Source: Corticium candelabrum (Eukaryota > Porifera > Homoscleromorpha > Homosclerophorida > Plakinidae). From it: 64,000 nucleotides of DNA. The notes under the pieces are model-generated. The model had not been told where the DNA came from and ran no database searches. It saw only the letters and a program-made list of their open reading frames with translations. Positions 50,346 through 64,000 of this stretch are shown here, in pieces. The position numbers were made by a program, and so were the translations under genes. How positions within the stretch are numbered: the stretch's first letter is position 1; every line of letters begins with the position of its first letter. The DNA lies in NCBI RefSeq assembly GCF_963422355.1, contig NC_085085.1, positions 6,587,733-6,651,732 of the forward strand, in the 5' to 3' direction.

Positions 50346-50753
50346 AAAAATCCTAAATGTCACAAGCTGCCTCTCAGAGATCATGCCCCAGCTGTTAAGC
50401 TGGGCCCTGTGCGCTACTCAGGGAACTCTGGGCCTGCGCTAGCAAATTCCTGGAGCCAGGCCAGGCACTCGCAGGAGCACCGACTTGTGAAGCCAACTGT
50501 GGTGTGAGCACCCGAAGTCTCACCAGGACCCCAGTGGCTGATGTCACGTCACAGCCGATGGCTGCTTAGGACCCCAGTCAATGACCAGGTACTCATTTAT
50601 ACTCCTGAGTCGAGAGAAGCAAATGTGTGTTAGTTTCTTGCTTAAGGAAATTATGCCATAGCTCGCCATCACTGTGACTTGAACTTGCGATCCTTCAAGG
50701 TCCCAGATGTAAACACTCTATAAGATGACTCTCTAGCCAACTGAGCTATCGCA

Positions 50754-50847
<94 letters not shown>

Positions 50848-53800
50848 AGCATATGCACAAAAACACACACAGAATTGGATTCTGACCTATGTAAACACAA
50901 GAATACTCATCCACATACCCATGTAACAAGCACCTCAACATCGACAAAACCAAAATTTACACATGCATAAACCAAGATTGCACCTTGCAGTAGTCTCTAC
51001 ATGAGTAACTATAGTCTCTTGCGCATCATGAAAAATATCAGCTTCTGAATGTTGCCAAGTGTGAAGTTCTGAACCAATATCTGACATAGCAGCAGATGGA
51101 CGCCGCACATGACTGGAAGGTAAGAAAAATAAAAAACCTGTATGGGCTCACAATTGCAGTTCAATACCCACATGATTATACATACCTCACATTCTCAGAC
51201 CTCTGCTTTTCATCCTAATTCAGAAATAAGAAATTATCAGCACTTAATTGAACACCTCAGAGCACATATTGATGTAAAAATCAGCAAACTCCATATCAAT
51301 TATTTCCACAGCTCAAAACCTTTTCTAGACAAAAAATATAAATCTGGGACTTCCAGGACTTCTCTCAAAATAATTGACCGAGCTGAAGGCAACATCCAAT
51401 TGCAAGTGAGAAGCAACAAGGTAAGGAGCACTCGAAGCTGAGTTGGCACATTGACCTAACTGTCACAGTGTGACTGATGAAACTGATTTCTGTCATGGGC
51501 ATAGTCAAAAAACAAACTACCAAGAGCTGCACTACCATAATTCAAAGACATGCTAAACATTAAGGTGTCATGGAGTTGAACTGTGTCTATAACTTTCCTA
51601 GCCATGAGTGAATAAGATTGCCCTTGGTAACAGGTTTATTCAGCACACAAAAAGACTGCCACATGACCATCTGAGCTCCATGTCCCATATAGCATACTTA
51701 ATTAACCACACCCATGCTTTATAAATTGGGTTTGCTTGTCTCACCTGTACTGCATACTTGAAGCTCACTGTTCCACAATCACCATCACCAAGCTAACAGA
51801 ATAGCAGCACACAATGATAAGCTGATCAATGACTGTAACTAACATATATGATAATAAGCACCTGATTCTCTGTTACATCACAGCCAACAAATATGAATGT
51901 ATGTCCAGGATTAGGAGCTGCTCCTCCACATAATGATAGCTCAACGTGATGGTATGCGCTTGTTGCTTCTGCTGGTGTCCACGCTGCCCAGCAAGCAACT
52001 ACAGACTGCGACTGAGACTTTGTCATACTAGTGATCCCAGGATTTAGCTGCAACACAAAGACACTATAAATTCTAACTTACTGACATGCCAAAATCAACA
52101 TACTGTTGGTACATGAAACATTCAGTTAGACAGCTTGTCTGACTACACAAATCTCAGCACTATGAAGTCTAATTCCAATCTTAACTTCTGTTTAATCATA
52201 TTCGTGAGTAATCAAACTAGTGTAGGTTTCATATAGGACTTACTATTACAAATTTCAAACACAACACAGACAAACAGTAAGCAGAGCGCTACCTTGTCAT
52301 GCTGAGTGAGAGGCCATGATATTACATACTCCAACATAAAGACAAGAGTGTACAGTGAATGAGCCACCACATCAGTCAACTGTATAACTGTTGGTAGTGC
52401 CAATTCTTTCACTACAGCATTGTCCTCCCAAGTGGATGCTCGTTGCGACTGCCTGTGCTTCTGTGATCTAGATGGTGTTGTAGGTTTCTCCTTGGTTGTT
52501 ATATCCAAATAGGCAATATACGGCCTCTTCACAAATGTCCAACCATTATGTATACCCACCTAAAATACTAAATTCAAATAACATCTTTGAAAATTTCTGT
52601 TCATTATCTTACTAGAAGGCGTCTCTCTGCTATATTCATATGTATGTCTTCAATCACAGAGTCCTAGTATATAAAGTCAAATTGACTGTGTTCATTGATC
52701 ATCTAGCTGGCTATTTGTACCATACCTTGGCTTTTCTGTCTCGAGTAAAAAGAACTAAGAGTTGACGTTCAAAATGGTCTAGTGATGGATGTAATACAAG
52801 TGACAACTAAACACGGAAAACCAACAGATAAATGAACTAAAATCAGACAGTCAGACAAATTGATGAATGAAAACGGCAGATAAACAAGCAAACACATAGG
52901 CAATCAGGCAATCAATAAGGCAAATCGAATAAAACAAATACAGTCAAATACACAAAACAGCCAAACTTGAATAATAACATTAAACAACGACAACAAACAA
53001 AATAGATATGACCTGAAAAGCAAACATCGCATTCCCTTGTATTTACCTTATCTATTAAAGATGGACTTCTTCTGGCTAACTTTGGTTTCCACAGCAAATC
53101 TAAACATAGCAGAATAGCCTTCCAACATTGTTTTCAAGCAACTCAGTCATGATTTGCATGCATACAGTTCCAAACTCAAACATCTTTGATACAAGTGTGC
53201 AGGTTCTTGGAAACTATAACTATACACCCTTTCTGCAGTTAGCGTAGATGAATTGTTGTTATAAAAAATGATATAAGTCCTATATACTAAAACTTGTTTA
53301 ACCAATTTACACCTGCTACTCCCAGACCTTCCTTTACATCACCTCTTCTAGTCACCATTGCAATTGAGAACTTGAAATAATGTAAAGCTTCTCAGAAATC
53401 AAAGACTTCAAGGAAGGGCAATGATACAGATCATGACTAAGCTGATGTAATGCTCCAGAGAATAACACACAAAAAAAAAACCCGCATATCGTAAAGATAT
53501 ACTGCATATCAAAACAAAGAGTGACATTCTGTCACAATGATCTCTCTTTCTGACTCACCAAGAGGGCTAATACTCATTCCACCTTCTGTCTTGTTGAAGA
53601 TTCCTGGAATATCATCTTGAGCACCAACAAACACGTTCTCAGGAAGTAAATGAAGAGCTAGTTGTATTGGTGAGTGTGTCATTAGAAAATAATGAATGTG
53701 ACACCCAGGAAGAGCAGTCAAGCTACCGGTTTCTAAGCAAATTCAAATAAGAATGACATAGTGCAAACAGACAGTATTATAAAGGGCAAGAAGAAAACAC

Positions 53801-56800
53801 TGGTAATTACGCAAAGCAGTCAGAAAAGTATAAACAGTTTGCAAAAAAACAGCAACTGAAAGTTGTATGCACAGACAGATAATTAACAGACAAGCAAACA
53901 GATATATTAATAACTAAGAAACAACAAACAAACAAATTATCACATAAAACAGTTTTGCCTCAATTGCTCCAAGTTTCTAATACTTGTATAACTTTTTAAT
54001 CACCTACATTCCCTACTTTAAATTAACACACAAAGATTTTACACAGACTATCTAGATGGTCATTGTGGTACTGTACCTAAGTTATATGTAGTCCAGTTGC
54101 CACCCAAGACAAGTAAGCAATTTTAAATCTCTATTCATGTTAGAGTAACAATGCACACCTTTAGCCTTTCTTGAAGTCTTGTAATCTTGTGCTATCACCA
54201 CTACCACAAAGTCTGCATGCTTGTGCAAAGTCGATAATATCATTTGAATATATAATTTCACACCCAGTATGTAGGTTAGAAATATGAATTGAATAAGTGA
54301 GAGTTAAATGTACGAAACAATCGAGTTTCCAAAGTCCTACAACCATCACTGACTCAGCAAAAGTCAGACAAATAAACAGACAAACACAAACCACAAACAG
54401 TTAAATCAATGGCAGATACAACTGATGCACAAATAGACAGACAAATGGGTAAATGACTAGCAATACAAAAATGAATATATAAAACAGTCAGACAAATACA
54501 CCTGAAGGAACGTTGTCAACATAGAATAGCAACCTAGGCGATCCCTGGTACACATCAAGCCTACAATACCAAACAACATAACCATACATTATAATTCTAT
54601 TGGTTAGCATTTTCATTGCCTCGCTGTTTGAGATGAGGCTTTAGCTGTTGTATCTTTCAACAGATTCACATTCCCAAATGGAGCAAGATATGTCCAACCA
54701 CACGACAGCTCCTTCACTGTACCATGAATTGCCACTGCAAGAATGAATACCCAATCACCAACTACAAACTATCAAATACTCTCAACTGGTACAATACGTG
54801 CACCCTTTTTGCGTTAAAATTTTACCAAGTTCCAGAACTATCATTGTACTTGGATCTGTGTTTGAAGAATGAAAATACACATTCTGAAAACAACAATAAC
54901 TTTGAGTTAGATTGAGAACACAAGCAAGCTACTTTGGTTAATATATTTGGAAAATATTGAGTACCCCACACCAAATGCTCAAAATTTATTCGCTACTTTA
55001 GTGGGTGTTAAACGATTTACCAGGCTCAACTTGGAGCAAGCCTACCAACACATGGAAGATGATGCCATAAGCCAACAGTATTTGACGATCAATAAGCACG
55101 ATGGCAAACAGTAATGTTTCAATGACCAACACCTTATTCTTCTGGTAGTGATAACACATAACAACACCAATTTAGTGGCTAGTAGCAAATCTCTTCTATT
55201 ATCTAGCTACAAAATTGACACCACCATAAACAGAACAGAAATGAGAAGTCCTGTAGCATACAACAATACAATATTGGCTTCAGTGTAATCTCAGATATCA
55301 CAACTACAGCAAAATTCAACAAAAAAACCATTGGAAACATAGTACCTGATTAATGTTAATAGAATCTTTTCGATTTGCTGTTGCTTTTCTCAGTAAGAGA
55401 TGACTACTCCATGTTCTGCCAAAAAACTGTCTGCTTTTGCTGTGATAAAGGGTGGCATTTACCTTCAACTGAACGGTCTCACCAGACTACACACAAACAT
55501 GGGTGAATGAAGTTCCTGACACTGCATCACATGATCGATATATTGTACAGTACATAACAAAAATCCAATATTCATAAACAGTTTACTATGTATATTGAGT
55601 TATACTACATTACCTCTGCACTGTACAACGTTTCTATTATACATATAAAGACCACCACCCTCTCTGATTATGGATATTAATGGAAAGTACAATTTCTAAA
55701 CTTACTGACATCAAACCTTATCAAAGGATTATGAACAACAACATTGCGAGTCCTTGCCACAACACATGATACAGTATACTATTGTTCAGCTACTGCCTAA
55801 TTTACAATAATGAATTCATGTAAAATGAAACATATCGAGCTACACAAACAAAATGTCAACTTCAGTCGAATGTGACTATGCAACAACGAGAAGCACATCG
55901 GTCTACTATTAGCTGAAACATGAATTGGTTAATAAGATTCACACATAATAACTTTTAAAGACTCCACTTTCAGTCTTGTACTCACACAATTATTGAGAAA
56001 GTCCTAACTGTAAGCCAACACGATGGCATATAAACAAAACATTACACCGCACAAACTTCTATTCAAAGTAGTGATAGTCTACAGACAATTTACACTCTCT
56101 TTATCAGCTCTTTCAAAGCATTGCTATTGTTTCCATCAACTAGACAATGTCAAGCACATGTGACTTACAGTAAACCTCAAATTTAATGACTATGGGTTTG
56201 AAAACTCTGATGTTTCAACAGAGTCGCTTATTGCACAAAGTGAAAATGCCATAGTTCTATGTGTGCTAACTTACTTTTAATTGAACAAATATATTGTTGT
56301 GCTGTACTTAATATATTCCTTCAAACATAGCAACTAGTCTCACACAATCAGACCCTTTCCCATTGATAGGTACAATAAGAAATTAGGCTATGCTGACTTG
56401 GTACCATAGATAGGTCACGTGCATTGCACACATCAAGATTCATGTACAGTCGCATTCCCCCTACTAGACATTCCTGGACAATTGTTGTCAATGAAAAAGG
56501 AAAAAACAGTTAGCAAAAGATGATTCTCTTTCCAAATGAAGAAGACACTAGAGGTGCCAGACAAAAAAATTATCAGAAACAAAACACAAAAAACAAGAGC
56601 CCTCTATGGCACATATCTGCATGCACTACCATTGCAATGTAGCTGTAAATGTGTACAGTGTAAGCATGCGCAACAACACCAAAAGTCAACGTGCAGTTAA
56701 TAGGTGATAATCTACAGCTTGTAGAGCTCGTGGGCTAAATGTCAAGCAAGAAAAGCCAGTTTTGAACAGTTTGTTGATGCTTACAACTTGCAGCGATTCC

Positions 56801-57606
56801 TACATTTCGAGATCTGTTGATTCTTGTAGTGACAGGAAGACAAACACACAAATAAAATACCACTGTATCCTTGTGCATGTGTGCAGGGTAATTACAGAGT
56901 TGGTTAAATGTGTTAGTAATTTAATGTAAAGCACTTTGAGTTTAATTAATAACAGATTTAATGGCGCAGTTTTTGCGTCATTCTATCCTAGGTTCACTGT
57001 CTTTTTAATTAATTCTTGCCTGTAACTCAACATGAGTCAGAGATCAAAAGGATTGATCGTATTTCAGATAAATTCAGTCATCACCAGTAAGAGCCTAAGA
57101 TGTTAAGCAATCAAACTTGCACAACGCAAAATTTCATTACTGTACTGTACTATCGCAGCAATGCAAAACAGTATTGTTTCCAAACAACCTATTCGAATAC
57201 CATCCTAAAGTATTGCCATTGTTAGTTGATTTGTTCTACTCAAGTTATCACTGCTGTAAGTTGACCAGATCTCAAGACATACTAATTAAATCAAAAGTCC
57301 AGATGACTAGCTCTAAACAAGTCAAACGTCATCCGTAGACCTTGAGAACCTATTAACAGAATGTGGATCTCGAACGAAAACGGTGCAACATAATTCTGAC
57401 AACACACCCATTAATGATTATTCGAATTCAATAGTTACCACATATTTTGGCAGAACTATTCCTTCGAGAGCCTTCAGTTGCAGACAGAATGGAACTGTTT
57501 TCTCGCTGTTAACAGGACGGCTCAGTAGACGGCCATCACCTGGCCTTTTCAGTGGAACGCACTGAAGTCCATACTGTTCGGCAAACGAAAACCATCTGTC
57601 TGACAT
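28654..57606 (-). CDS. NPHP4: Nephrocystin-4 (NPHP4), ciliary transition-zone protein
   Basis: NPHP4 is a scaffold of the NPHP1-4-8 module at the ciliary transition zone. Thirty-six exons were placed by conserved segments plus GT-AG phases; they total about 1,357 codons against 1,426 residues in human. Segments matching vertebrate NPHP4 run from N- to C-terminus: RQFFGRTW, YQGSPRLL, ALHLLPENVFVGAQDDIPG, VGIHNGWTFVKRP, FTFQFYRFPAVTT, RRLARYLHTRSLQVDVWDG, ELRTIAAFRERHKQERI, QLYLKPNETVYIPFKYQSF, CIDQTFRFQHPEQAFFKKSI and ECFCVKVMYS before the stop. The start is the Met at 57606 (MSDRWFSFAEQYG). One stretch (32812 down to 30816, about 60 residues in human) has no exon I can place with confidence. 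Intron 4 appears to be GC-AG. It is head-to-head with RAB28 across 394 bp. The exon list is in the next three entries. Confidence 0.96.
32813..47049 (-). CDS. NPHP4: NPHP4 exons 18-31 (middle region)
   Basis: Exons: 46858-47049, 46746-46802, 46620-46685, 46409-46508, 46135-46212, 45585-45728, 45427-45528, 45053-45131, 41528-41672, 41113-41188, 40832-41049, 40720-40778, 35838-35971, 32813-32972. Phases agree at each join. Exon 46135-46212 (HSLAPLHTVEMKTIMDD) is the weakest call: its donor CAA|GTGTTT is poor and its protein is not clearly conserved. The gap between 45053 and 41672 holds a LINE relic and could hide another exon; the gap between 40720 and 35971 holds the tandem R2-type elements. 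Confidence 0.85.
36040..36205 (+). repeat. Degenerate (GACA)n microsatellite, 5' flank of R2-type copy A
   Basis: Runs of GACAGACAGA mixed with GATA, GGCA and CACAGA units. It lies about 35 bases before the first sequence attributable to copy A. The same repeat type bounds the element at its other end (38519). Confidence 0.8.
36240..38518 (+). mobile_element. R2-type non-LTR retrotransposon, copy A (degenerate)
   Basis: Inside an NPHP4 intron, opposite strand to the gene. 36352-36807 holds reverse-transcriptase fingers and motif A (VHPRAVGDAFRNLTARAICL, LKSDVRNALKS) and part of motif B (HQDDRLGPAL). After a frameshift, 36779-36997 holds motif C (LLAYLDDVFLLG). Further frames with stops lead to a zinc-knuckle remnant (HFLTCKTTGGPVWTHK, about 37795-37850) and an endonuclease remnant (PDIQ, LDIVLAHP, about 37935-37995). 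The last bases before the microsatellite are AAAATATATGTATT. RT plus a C-terminal knuckle and restriction-like endonuclease places it in the R2/R4/NeSL group; the exact clade is not determined. Confidence 0.85.
38519..38558 (+). repeat. (GACA)n between R2-type copies A and B
   Basis: GACAGACAAACAGACCAACAGACAGACAGACAGACAGA separates the 3' end of copy A from the 5'-truncated start of copy B. Confidence 0.9.
38559..40315 (+). mobile_element. R2-type non-LTR retrotransposon, copy B
   Basis: Truncated within the reverse transcriptase. It starts around motif B (EEGIHQGDPLGAVLL, about 38600-38650) and motif C, read as LVYLDNVYG, so the second aspartate of YLDD is changed. 38991-39494 and, after a frameshift near a G-run at 39478, 39434-40222 hold the thumb and C-terminal domains: a knuckle CDCEKDLDSEGYHLMTC, then DRPDIAIMDPVTRTDVELDV and EETKVEKY (the restriction-like endonuclease core), then LVMEHFGRWG. 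These blocks match copy C at 16.3-16.8 kb. The 3' untranslated part ends in GACAGACAAGACAGACAGACAG. Confidence 0.87.
40316..40460 (+). repeat. (GACA)n with a third, minimal R2-type 3' end
   Basis: 40316-40340 is GACA repeat. 40341-40418 is about 78 bp of unique sequence ending GAAAATATATGTATTGACAGAC, nearly the same as the 3' junction of copy A. 40419-40460 is GACA repeat again. This looks like a very short 5'-truncated insertion. Confidence 0.6.
43580..44230 (+). mobile_element. LINE relic with AT-rich tail
   Basis: In an NPHP4 intron, antisense to the gene. The frame at about 43735-43905 reads RLDESCSNDRVWMKIMECQL then FPVLAYGSHSL, the segment after the reverse transcriptase in CR1/jockey-like LINEs. 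The end contains GCCCCTATGAGGGAACTACA, then AATAAATTATTTTTATTATTA, a typical LINE 3' tail. Broken by stops. Confidence 0.55.
45180..45386. repeat. Compound (CA)n/(CAGA)n microsatellite
   Basis: About 200 bp of CA repeats with interspersed CAGACA and ATGCGCGTG interruptions, within the NPHP4 intron between exons at 45427-45528 and 45053-45131. Open frames across it on both strands (His-Thr or Cys-Val runs) are artefacts. Confidence 0.95.
48480..49110 (+). mobile_element. Possible hAT-type transposase fragment
   Basis: Overlapping broken frames (48503-48709, 48756-49031, 48917-49105). The stretch EEFYERHNFKIVDKLSIKVE followed by RPQFVLYTKIEK recalls the Y-x3-Y/F-x3-D-x9-RF segment of hAT/DUF4371 transposase-like proteins. 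It lies in the NPHP4 intron before exon 46858-47049. Tentative. Confidence 0.3.
49549..57606 (-). CDS. NPHP4: NPHP4 exons 1-17 (N-terminal half)
   Basis: Exons: 57439-57606, 55346-55486, 54826-54883, 54620-54734, 54502-54560, 53559-53732, 53047-53099, 52726-52806, 52613-52663, 52293-52559, 51862-52047, 51745-51792, 51186-51214, 50984-51112, 50194-50239, 49765-49875, 49549-49715. Phases agree at every join. Exon 4 has no usable GT; a GC donor (GCGAG|GCAATG) restores the frame and the conserved RLDVYQGSPRLL. Exons 13-16 encode the low-complexity linker (HVRRPSAAMSD, then Pro-rich) that is also poorly conserved in vertebrates. The SINE with its (CA)n tracts sits in the intron between exons 14 and 15. 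Confidence 0.9.
50271..50341. repeat. (CA)n microsatellite beside SINE copy 2
   Basis: About 35 CA units directly left of SINE copy 2; a second tract (50752-50845) lies on its right. Confidence 0.95.
50343..50755 (-). mobile_element. tRNA-derived SINE, copy 2
   Basis: Minus-strand head GGTGCGATAGCTCAGTTGGC has the A box at 50737-50748 and the B box GTTCAAGTC at 50676-50684, spaced as in a tRNA gene with a long variable part. The body is homologous to copy 1 (28020-28396). It is bounded by (CA)n on both sides and lies in an NPHP4 intron in the gene's orientation. It is not a functional tRNA: the anticodon arm and acceptor pairing are not preserved. Confidence 0.85.
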
Positions 57607-58000
57607 GACGGCAGTCTCTCAAACACATCGCCCCGCCACTGCACTAAAGCTAACGCGCGCATGAATTTAGGCGTAGCCTCGAGATCCCAAACCATAGAGA
57701 ACAGCTCCTAACTGAATTTTAATATCTTGTCCAACTACAGTGCATGTGCACGTTCTCCTGTCGCCTATGTGAATGTCAAACTTGTAAACATATGTACATT
57801 TCATTAGAAGATTTCCTGACATTTACAGCAGATTCCAGTCTTTCTAGAGTACAGCTAGCTCAAACTTTTAGATAAGAAAACCACGCAAAATTCAAAACTG
57901 CAACTGCAGATTTGAAATCACTGATCACACAAATGCAGCACTGGGTTTACGAGGAATGTTGTCACGGCAACTACGTAAATGGGCGGTTCCTGTTTGTATG
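57607..58000. promoter_or_regulatory. Divergent NPHP4 / RAB28 promoter region
   Basis: A 394-bp gap between the two start codons, which face away from each other. The only strong motif I see is an RFX X-box (listed separately). A TAGCCTCGAGATCCCA segment at 57674 faintly resembles the MULE-like terminus but has no partner. Confidence 0.7.
57958..57971 (+). promoter_or_regulatory. RFX X-box candidate
   Basis: GTTGTCACGGCAAC is an imperfect inverted repeat that differs from the canonical ciliary X-box GTTGCCATGGCAAC at two positions and keeps both half-site cores (GTT..C and GGCAAC). It lies 30 bp before the RAB28 start codon at 58001 and about 350 bp from NPHP4. RFX factors control cilium genes across animals; NPHP4 and RAB28 are both cilium genes. 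Confidence 0.65.
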
Positions 58001-63496
<5,496 letters not shown>

Positions 63497-64000
63497 GTAA
63501 GCTGAGTTTTGATATTAATAAATTGACTGCAACAGTCAATAACTTGCCTACATACACCTATCTTAATAATATTGATTCTCTAAGGTCTAGTTAGATATGT
63601 TATGTAAATGTACGTGTATATACAGACAGGACAATAAGGCTAAGTAGAATGCCCTGTGCTTGCTGACAGCTGATTAACTCACAGTGTGCATGTGCTTCAA
63701 AGGTTATTATTTTGCACTTTGCCAGTTTAGATGTCTGTCTGTCCCATGCGTGCTGCTGACTCACCTGCCAGCTAAAGCACTTGATTTACAGCATAGATGG
63801 GCTTCAAACCAAAGGTGTTCAATTAAGTAGCCATGTACCAGACCCTGTTGTGTTGTTGTCCCGGCTCCCATATGACACAACTCCACCATTGTCGTGTCAT
63901 ACAGGAACTGGGCAAAACAGCACAAGAGGTTCTGGTACAACGCTACAGTTATGCAAAGAAACCTCATTTGAGAAGAAAAGCCTGAATGTGGCAATTTGAT
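63497..64000 (+). other. RAB28 intron sequence to window end
   Basis: Begins with the GTAAGC donor of exon 6. No acceptor followed by a RAB28-like tail was found, so the last exon probably lies beyond 64000. Confidence 0.6.

Overview
This is a 64 kb piece of an AT-rich, intron-rich animal genome. The organism is metazoan: the window holds a collagen-like gene relic and two cilium genes (nephrocystin-4 and RAB28), introns are many and mostly GT-AG, and the retroelement load resembles that of sponges and other early-branching marine invertebrates. Calling it a sponge is inference; the sequence alone does not prove it.

Layout. 1-9.3 kb is a repeat-rich stretch without a host gene. It holds a 45-bp tandem repeat, a MULE-like element with 78-bp inverted ends that carries a RecQ-helicase fragment (3235-4060), and a dead Ty3/gypsy retrotransposon on the minus strand (about 4.2-8.35 kb). 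9.3-13.4 kb holds a secreted collagen-like gene that looks decayed, interrupted by MITEs and a LINE fragment. 15.4-20.3 kb is a three-exon mitoferrin gene (minus), with a second copy of the MULE-like element in its upstream region. 22.5-25.1 kb is MCM9 (minus), head-to-head with a BOD1-family gene (25.6-27.0 kb, plus). 28.65-57.6 kb is a 29-kb nephrocystin-4 gene (minus); 36 exons were placed and its introns are full of retroelements and microsatellites. 58.0 kb to the window end is RAB28 (plus), six exons seen, with the 3' end outside the window.

How the parts relate. Two divergent pairs stand out. MCM9/BOD1-like pairs a homologous-recombination helicase with a member of a chromosome-biorientation/fork-protection family. 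NPHP4/RAB28 pairs two cilium genes across a 394-bp intergenic space that contains a near-canonical RFX X-box (57958-57971), so shared ciliary control is likely. Mitoferrin is the mitochondrial iron importer.

Mobile DNA. The most striking system is a family of non-LTR retrotransposons with an R2-type reverse transcriptase and a C-terminal zinc knuckle plus restriction-like endonuclease. Copies at 16.1-16.9 kb and 36.2-40.4 kb (two long copies plus one very short) are each bounded on both sides by (GACA)n microsatellite, as expected of an element that targets that repeat. A tRNA-derived SINE family occurs twice, each copy bounded on both sides by (CA)n.
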